In this document: piece by piece, positions 59,040-64,000 of the stretch
Position numbering within the stretch: the stretch's first letter is position 1
How the letters are laid out: each line of letters opens with the position of its first letter
Origin: Acinetobacter calcoaceticus DSM 30006 = CIP 81.8
GTDB taxonomy: Bacteria; Pseudomonadota; Gammaproteobacteria; Pseudomonadales; Moraxellaceae
Assembly (NCBI RefSeq): GCF_000368965.1
Contig: NZ_KB849778.1
Span: 62,001-126,000, forward strand
DNA: 64,000 bases
Direction of reading: 5' to 3'
Notes under the pieces: generated by a model
The model's database searches: none
Seen by the model: only the letters and a program-made list of their open reading frames with translations
Told to the model about the DNA's origin: nothing
Position numbers and translations under genes: made by a program

Positions 59040-60164
59040 TTGTTCGTGCATCCATACGCTCCTAATTTACAGCGCGTTTTATTGTTTGGGCTGTTTTTTA
59101 TTTTGATTTTTTTAGGATTTAATATCCTGAAATACTTTATTGTTCCTGTACTTTGGGCTGCCATCATTGCTTATATGACTTGGCCTATTTATCTAAGAAT
59201 TCAGCGTTTTTTTGGAGAAACCCGTAATACTTTAAATGCAACACTAATGATTAGTCTGGTCATTTTAGTTGTTGGCATACCTTTTACATGCGCTATTTTT
59301 ATTTTGCAGCATGAAGGCCGCAACTTATATTTTGATTTACAACGTCAGGTTTTTTCGGGTCATTTAAGCGTTCCTGATTTTATTCGCGATCTTCCTTTTG
59401 TTGGAAAAGAGATTTCTCGCACACTCAATGAGTTAAATAACGATCCTAATAGTACCATTCAGAACATTGCAGCTTGGGTACAAAGCCATTTAAGTTATGG
59501 CCGTGTGCTGCTCGGTGAAATTAGTAAAAATATTGTCAAACTTGGCTTTGCAGTATTTAGCCTCTTTTTCTTTTACCGTGATGGTCAACTCATCTTAACT
59601 CAGGTGAGTAAAGCCTTAGAAATGGTGATAGGCCCTCGCATTCACCATTATCTTGATACGATTTCTGAAACGACTCGTGCCGTAGTCTATGGTGTCGGTT
59701 TAACTGCCATTGCTCAAGCTTTTTTAGCTGGATTAAGTTATTTCGTAGCAGGTGTACCAAATCCAATGGTACTTACTATTGCTACTTTCATATTAGCTTT
59801 AATCCCATTTGGTACACCAATTTCCTATCTAGGCGTCGGTCTTTGGTTGTTCTCTCAGGGACAAACTATGGAAGCAATTGGTGTAATTGTATGGGGTGTA
59901 CTCATTGTAAGTAGCTCAGATAATGTGATTCGCCCGCTTGTTATTTCTGGTGCCACTAAAATTCCATTCCTATTAATTATGTTTGGTGTGTTAGGTGGTA
60001 TTGCGAGTTTCGGTTTGGTGGGATTATTTATTGGACCTGTAATTTTGGCTATTTTACTGGCGATTTGGCGTGAATGGTTACATGAAACCATTGAACCTGA
60101 ACCTATGCCCAAAACGACCATGATTTATGATTCTGAGAGTGAATCCTCCAATCATAAAGAGTGA
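59040..60164 (+). CDS. AI-2E family transporter
   Basis: 374 aa, about eight hydrophobic helices in the PerM/YdiK/TqsA pattern. The hallmark segments GVGLTAIAQAFLAGLSY and IPFGTPISYLGVG are present, as is the helix VIRPLVISGATKIPFLLIMF. Members export autoinducer-2 or transport ions; the substrate here is unknown. Start: TTG at 59040 with GAGAA upstream, or GTG at 59046; the choice is not decided. A short polar tail closes it. Confidence 0.9.
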   Translation: MFVHPYAPNLQRVLLFGLFFILIFLGFNILKYFIVPVLWAAIIAYMTWPIYLRIQRFFGETRNTLNATLMISLVILVVGIPFTCAIFILQHEGRNLYFDLQRQVFSGHLSVPDFIRDLPFVGKEISRTLNELNNDPNSTIQNIAAWVQSHLSYGRVLLGEISKNIVKLGFAVFSLFFFYRDGQLILTQVSKALEMVIGPRIHHYLDTISETTRAVVYGVGLTAIAQAFLAGLSYFVAGVPNPMVLTIATFILALIPFGTPISYLGVGLWLFSQGQTMEAIGVIVWGVLIVSSSDNVIRPLVISGATKIPFLLIMFGVLGGIASFGLVGLFIGPVILAILLAIWREWLHETIEPEPMPKTTMIYDSESESSNHKE

Positions 60165-60287
60165 CATACTTATTTAATTTAAAAATGTTTCAAGATACAA
60201 AGTGACTATTTAAATTAACTTGTAGGCTAAGCCTTACTTTGTTTGAATCTAATAATCAGACATATATATTTATAAGGGCATCCAACC

Positions 60288-60863
60288 ATGCAGACTTTTA
60301 ATAAAATTGGCGCAGTCTTTGCGCTTACAGCTTTTTTTACAGTCGGCTGTAGTTCAGTCACAAAAACTGTATCCGACACGGCTCACGCATTAACCACAAT
60401 GCATACGAAGAAAGTGGTTGATGTAAATGAAGTTACCGCAAATGGTATTGGTAAAAAAATAGGTACCATTAGCTTTCAAGATAGCGACAAAGGTTTAATT
60501 ATTACTCCTGCTTTAGCTGACTTACCTAGCGGTACTCGTGGTTTCCATATTCACGAAAATGCCTCTTGTGCCCCTGCTGAGAAAGAGGGAAAACCTGGTG
60601 CTGCTTTAGCTGCTGGTAGTCACTACAATCCAAACCAAGCTCCTCATCATGGTACGCCAACGACTGGCCATTTAGGCGATCTACCTGCTTTAGTGGTCGA
60701 TAATACTGGTGTTGCAACAACTGCTGTGATCGCACCTCGATTGAAATTTGCAGACATTCAAGGTCGAGCGATCATGATTCATGCGGGTGGCGACAATTAC
60801 TCAGACTCACCTTTGCCTCTCGGCGGTGGCGGAGCACGAATCGCATGTGGTGTGATTAAATAA
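60288..60863 (+). CDS. sodC: Superoxide dismutase [Cu-Zn], lipoprotein form
   Basis: 191 aa. Lipobox FTVGC with Cys 21 makes it a lipoprotein rather than a free periplasmic enzyme. Metal-site residues are present: H87 and H89 (GFHIHE), H112, H121, H128 and D131 (HLGDLP), H165 (IMIHAGGDN). The disulfide C94-C187 and the Arg in ARIACG are kept. It dismutates superoxide in the envelope, protecting against external and host oxidants. Good ribosome site AAGGG before ATG. Alone on its strand with a terminator after it. Confidence 0.96.
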   Translation: MQTFNKIGAVFALTAFFTVGCSSVTKTVSDTAHALTTMHTKKVVDVNEVTANGIGKKIGTISFQDSDKGLIITPALADLPSGTRGFHIHENASCAPAEKEGKPGAALAAGSHYNPNQAPHHGTPTTGHLGDLPALVVDNTGVATTAVIAPRLKFADIQGRAIMIHAGGDNYSDSPLPLGGGGARIACGVIK

Positions 60864-60877
60864 TTTATATGTTTATT

Positions 60878-60914
60878 AAATTGTGGGTATCTAAAAAGAT
60901 ATCCACAATTTTGT
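60878..60914 (+). terminator. Terminator of sodC
   Basis: AAATTGTGGGTATCT / AGATATCCACAATTT with an AAAA loop and one G-U pair, followed by TTGTT. Confidence 0.75.
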
Positions 60915-61066
60915 TAATTTATTGATCGCTATAACTTGGTTTCAGCCTAATAAAATCTTAAAAAATGACTGACTTTTGTAGATAAAAAGAATAATATTTT
61001 TGAAGTAATAAAAATTTAAAGTTACATACTGCTTTCTCACGTATTCTCTAATTTAGAACAAAAGCC

Positions 61067-63217
61067 GTGAATTATTTGACCCAGATATTTAATAGTTTTA
61101 AGACAAACTCGATTTTAATTTATTGTCTGCAAATTCTGATTGTACTCACAGGCACAACTTTAGGTTTGCTTTCACTAGGCCATAACGAGCTGATTGTTCC
61201 TGTGACTTTAGGAGCAATTGCAGCAGCGTTAACCGACTTTGATGACCGTTTAAGCATTCGATTACGCAACTTAGTCTATGTCTGCCTGCTATTTTTTACA
61301 GTCAGTAGCATTCTTGGATTTCTCGCTCCCTACAAAATCTTTTTTATTCTCTATCTCTCAATTTCTAGCGCTTTTTTCATTTTATTAGGGGCTTTAGGGC
61401 AACGTTATGCCACGATTTCGTTTGGCACTATTTTGCTTTCCATTTATAGCATGTTCGGGTTAGGAGAATATGCTCATTGGTATCAGCAGCCTACCTACTT
61501 TGTTTATGGAGCTTTGTGGTACGGTTTCACCTCTATTTTATTTTTTATTATTAAACCTACACTTCCCTTACAAGATAAACTCTCACAAATTTTTAAAGAA
61601 ATTTCTGTTCTACTACAGGCAAAAGCACGTTTATTTGATCCAGACAATAAAGAGAATGTAGAACAACTCTTATATGAACTGTCCTTACAAAATACGCAAG
61701 TGGCTCAAAGCCTGAATCAAATACGCAGTTCCCTACTCACTCGGCTAAAGGCTTCACGGGTGAGTAATAAAAGTATCTATTGGCTAAACCTGTATTTTTT
61801 TGCGCGAGACATTCACGAGCAAGCAACCTCTAATTATTTACATTACGAACATATTCAACAGAACTTTAGCCGTAGTGATCTTATTTTCCGTTTCCAAAAA
61901 AATCTGCGCCTACAAGCACAAGCTTGTCAGGACTTAGCCCAATGTATTTTATATAATCGGCCATCTCAGCCTTCGCAAGAAAGCCAGACAGGATTAAATC
62001 ACTTAGAGAGTTCTTTAAAGGACTGGATACAACAACATCCACAAAATTTTGAAGTTAAAAATTTAAAACTCATTTTTGATAATTTAAAAGGAATGCATGA
62101 ACAGTTTGAACAACTGCAATATGCACAGCCCTTCCCTGAAAATAATACCCAGACAAGGCAAGAGCACTTAAATTTACTTGATGATGATATTCAAGGGTTT
62201 TCAGATCTGATCTTGAAACTTCGGCAACAGCTTACCCCTCAATCTGCATTGTTCAGACATGCGGTACGAATTGCTGTCGTTTTCGCCGCGGGCTATGCCA
62301 TTTCATTATTACCCTTTGCTCAGCATGGCTACTGGATTTTACTGACCAGTTTATTTGTTTGTCAGATTACCTATTTTGCGACTAAAAGCCGCCTTAAGCT
62401 TCGAACAATTGGGACATTAATCGGTGTTTTATTAGGAATACCAATCTTATATTTTGTACCTAGTATTGAAGGCCAGCTCATCATTACGATTATTTGTGGA
62501 GTATGCTTTTTTTACTTACGGCAAAAGAAATATGCTTTGGCTACGCTTATGGCTACCCTCATGGTGCTATTAATTTTTAATTTAAAGGGTGCAGGCTACA
62601 GCATTATTTTACCTCGCCTTATAGATACGCTATTAGGCTGTTTTATTGCATGGCTCGCTGTAAGTTTTATATGGCCTGATTGGAATTTTCGCAATATTCC
62701 TAACAATATTAAGAAAAGTAGCAAAGCGACGCTCGACTATTTCAATGTGATTGTGGAGCAATACCAATATGGCAAAAATCAAGACATAGAGTACCGTCGA
62801 ATTCGTCGTGCGGCCCATAATGCTCAAATTGAGCTATCAAACATGATCTCAAGCTTAAGTGCCGAGCCCAATCCTAATCCAGAACTCATTCATTATGCTT
62901 TCCGTTATTTGGTTTATAGCCACAGTCAACTCAGCTATGTGGCAGCGTTAGGCAGTCAACGACAAAAAATTGATGAAGAACAAGTTTTACAATTATTACT
63001 GCGTTGCCAGCAAATTCTTAGTCAAAGCGTACTTGAGCAGTCACTACCCGACAACACATATATTGAGCAAACATTGCAAGAAATTCGAGGCCTAACCACT
63101 CATGAACAACTTTCCGAGAAATATACATTAGTCTTGAAACAAATCAGTTTATTATTAGAAACATTACCAGAATTGCTGATGCTTAAAGACAAACTTTTAG
63201 AGCAAGAAATTAAATAG
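61067..63217 (+). CDS. FUSC family membrane protein (YccS/YhfK-like)
   Basis: 716 aa from GTG at 61067. Two blocks of about six membrane helices (about 15-165 and 395-525) alternate with two cytoplasmic domains (about 170-390 and 530-716). This is the YccS/FUSC arrangement related to the aromatic-acid efflux protein AaeB. The cytoplasmic parts are Gln-rich and helical. The transported compound, if any, is unknown. The next gene begins 25 nt downstream and is probably co-transcribed. Confidence 0.88.
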   Translation: MNYLTQIFNSFKTNSILIYCLQILIVLTGTTLGLLSLGHNELIVPVTLGAIAAALTDFDDRLSIRLRNLVYVCLLFFTVSSILGFLAPYKIFFILYLSISSAFFILLGALGQRYATISFGTILLSIYSMFGLGEYAHWYQQPTYFVYGALWYGFTSILFFIIKPTLPLQDKLSQIFKEISVLLQAKARLFDPDNKENVEQLLYELSLQNTQVAQSLNQIRSSLLTRLKASRVSNKSIYWLNLYFFARDIHEQATSNYLHYEHIQQNFSRSDLIFRFQKNLRLQAQACQDLAQCILYNRPSQPSQESQTGLNHLESSLKDWIQQHPQNFEVKNLKLIFDNLKGMHEQFEQLQYAQPFPENNTQTRQEHLNLLDDDIQGFSDLILKLRQQLTPQSALFRHAVRIAVVFAAGYAISLLPFAQHGYWILLTSLFVCQITYFATKSRLKLRTIGTLIGVLLGIPILYFVPSIEGQLIITIICGVCFFYLRQKKYALATLMATLMVLLIFNLKGAGYSIILPRLIDTLLGCFIAWLAVSFIWPDWNFRNIPNNIKKSSKATLDYFNVIVEQYQYGKNQDIEYRRIRRAAHNAQIELSNMISSLSAEPNPNPELIHYAFRYLVYSHSQLSYVAALGSQRQKIDEEQVLQLLLRCQQILSQSVLEQSLPDNTYIEQTLQEIRGLTTHEQLSEKYTLVLKQISLLLETLPELLMLKDKLLEQEIK

Positions 63218-63242
63218 CTATAACACTTTATTGAGGATAAAA

Positions 63243-63779
63243 ATGTACTTTCCAAAGATATATAAATTTCTTTGTGCCACTTTTTTATTGCTGAGTAGCA
63301 CATCATATGCATTTGAAATAAATGATTTAAAAAAGATTATAGAATGTCAATCAGATCAAGAAACTTATACCAATTTTGCTTCTGAATATGATGAAAATTT
63401 ATCAGCACTTGGTTTTAAAAAAGTTGATGATCCTGAGCAACCGTTCATCTATTTATATAAAGCAGCTCAGCCCATTCAATTATTTGGTATTAAAACTCAT
63501 GAAATTGCTTTGGCGGGTCAAGGCATAGTAGCCGTTTTCCGAAATGCAAATGTTAATCAACTTTCGAAAAAATTTGATATACCTCAACATCCTGACTTTA
63601 AAACGTTACCTTTTTTTAGAGGTGTTCGCACCGTCAAGACAGAACCAGCAACAGCAGATTCTTTTACTGTTTATCATAATCTCAACTTATCAGAAATGAC
63701 CGGAAAAAGTCCGATGACATTACTAGGTTGTACCTATGAAACAGACCGCGAAGAAATGGAAAAAATGTTAAAAGAATAG
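63243..63779 (+). CDS. Small exported protein of unknown function (178 aa)
   Basis: Start at ATG 63243 with GAGGA upstream; the TTG at 63231 is part of that site. Signal peptide MYFPKIYKFLCATFLLLSSTSYA. Mature part of about 155 residues contains two Cys (in IIECQSDQ and LLGCTYETD) that could form a disulfide. Not recognised. It sits 25 nt after the FUSC gene and ends at a strong terminator. Confidence 0.72.
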   Translation: MYFPKIYKFLCATFLLLSSTSYAFEINDLKKIIECQSDQETYTNFASEYDENLSALGFKKVDDPEQPFIYLYKAAQPIQLFGIKTHEIALAGQGIVAVFRNANVNQLSKKFDIPQHPDFKTLPFFRGVRTVKTEPATADSFTVYHNLNLSEMTGKSPMTLLGCTYETDREEMEKMLKE

Positions 63780-63781
63780 TT

Positions 63782-63820
63782 AAAAAAAAATACCGGAATA
63801 TAAATTCCGGTATTTTTTTT
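63782..63820. terminator. Bidirectional terminator at the end of the FUSC unit
   Basis: AAATACCGGAAT / ATTCCGGTATTTTTTTT with long T-runs on both strands; it also covers the end of the convergent gene. Confidence 0.88.
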
Positions 63821-64000
63821 AATCATTTCCTTGGAGCTTTCTTTCTTGCATTTCCTGTTTTAAAGCATTTCGTGGTTGGCTAAACCAGAGCGCAATAAAT
63901 GTAAAAGCAGATAATGCAAAGGCCCACAAATGAAATTGAGTATAGAGATAACGTACCAGCTCGATCATGGCAAAGAAACTCATCATAAGCAGCATCGAAA
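63819..64000 (-). CDS. Membrane protein, 3' end only (window edge)
   Basis: Minus-strand frame open to the right edge. It encodes at least 59 residues: a short hydrophobic segment (MLLMMSFFAMIELVRYLY), a second one (LWAFALSAFTFIALWF) and a charged tail QPRNALKQEMQERKLQGND. Several ATG codons near the edge could be starts, so it may be a complete small protein or the tail of a longer one. Not recognised. Confidence 0.55.
   Translation of the reverse strand, partial: SMLLMMSFFAMIELVRYLYTQFHLWAFALSAFTFIALWFSQPRNALKQEMQERKLQGND

Overview
The window is ordinary chromosomal DNA of a gamma-proteobacterium. Protein similarity (as recalled) and gene order (plsB, recG, mlaFEDCB, glyQS, a complete ast operon behind gdhA) point to Acinetobacter, most likely the A. 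calcoaceticus-baumannii complex. The DNA is AT-rich, gene-dense and full of short factor-independent terminators. I see no insertion sequence, prophage, integron, CRISPR array, rRNA or tRNA. The species call is inference from recognised protein families, not a search result.

Layout. 1-9.3 kb: lipid and DNA housekeeping, with the 3' part of plsB, a DUF6091-like periplasmic binding protein, an NAD-dependent epimerase, recG, comF, a Nudix hydrolase, a LOG-family phosphoribohydrolase and a CorA-type Mg2+ channel. 9.4-12.7 kb: the mlaFEDCB phospholipid transport operon. 13.0-18.3 kb: an RhlE-like DEAD-box helicase with a repetitive Arg/Gly tail and a long structured leader, then suhB and dxs. 18.6-21.2 kb: ribA, hemF, aroE. 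21.3-26.5 kb: a large unknown lipoprotein, an acyl-CoA dehydrogenase and another lipoprotein with a cryptic short ORF in front of it. 26.7-31.0 kb: a PspC protein, an HPP/CBS membrane protein and a DUF4130/radical-SAM DNA-repair-like gene pair. 31.1-34.1 kb: glyQS. 34.3-39.4 kb: small accessory genes, including an EamA exporter, two LysR regulators and an Asp/Glu racemase. 39.5-43.7 kb: a run of exported proteins (two LEA/hydrophilin-like proteins, a lipoprotein, and a subtilisin-like protease with a small partner). 43.8-51.3 kb: gdhA-astCADBE, the arginine succinyltransferase pathway. 52.3-64.0 kb: an amino acid permease, an unusual alpha/beta hydrolase, a methyltransferase, a membrane-anchored Holliday-resolvase-like nuclease, an orphan ParA ATPase, an AI-2E family permease, lipoprotein Cu/Zn-SOD, a FUSC protein and two unknowns at the right edge.

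The clearest functional units are three. The Mla machine returns mislocalised phospholipid from the outer membrane. The gdhA-ast set takes arginine to glutamate and then to 2-oxoglutarate. The third is the isoprenoid, riboflavin, heme and shikimate housekeeping enzymes.

The most interesting less-described material is: (i) the exported 11-mer-repeat LEA-like protein at 42.9 kb and its shorter relative at 39.5 kb; (ii) the DUF4130/radical-SAM pair at 28.2-30.3 kb; (iii) the helicase gene with a near-consensus promoter about 265 nt upstream of its start and a 159-bp repeat in its tail; and (iv) a 48-codon Trp-rich, Cys-Cys-Cys-ending reading frame with no usual start codon at 26.5 kb.
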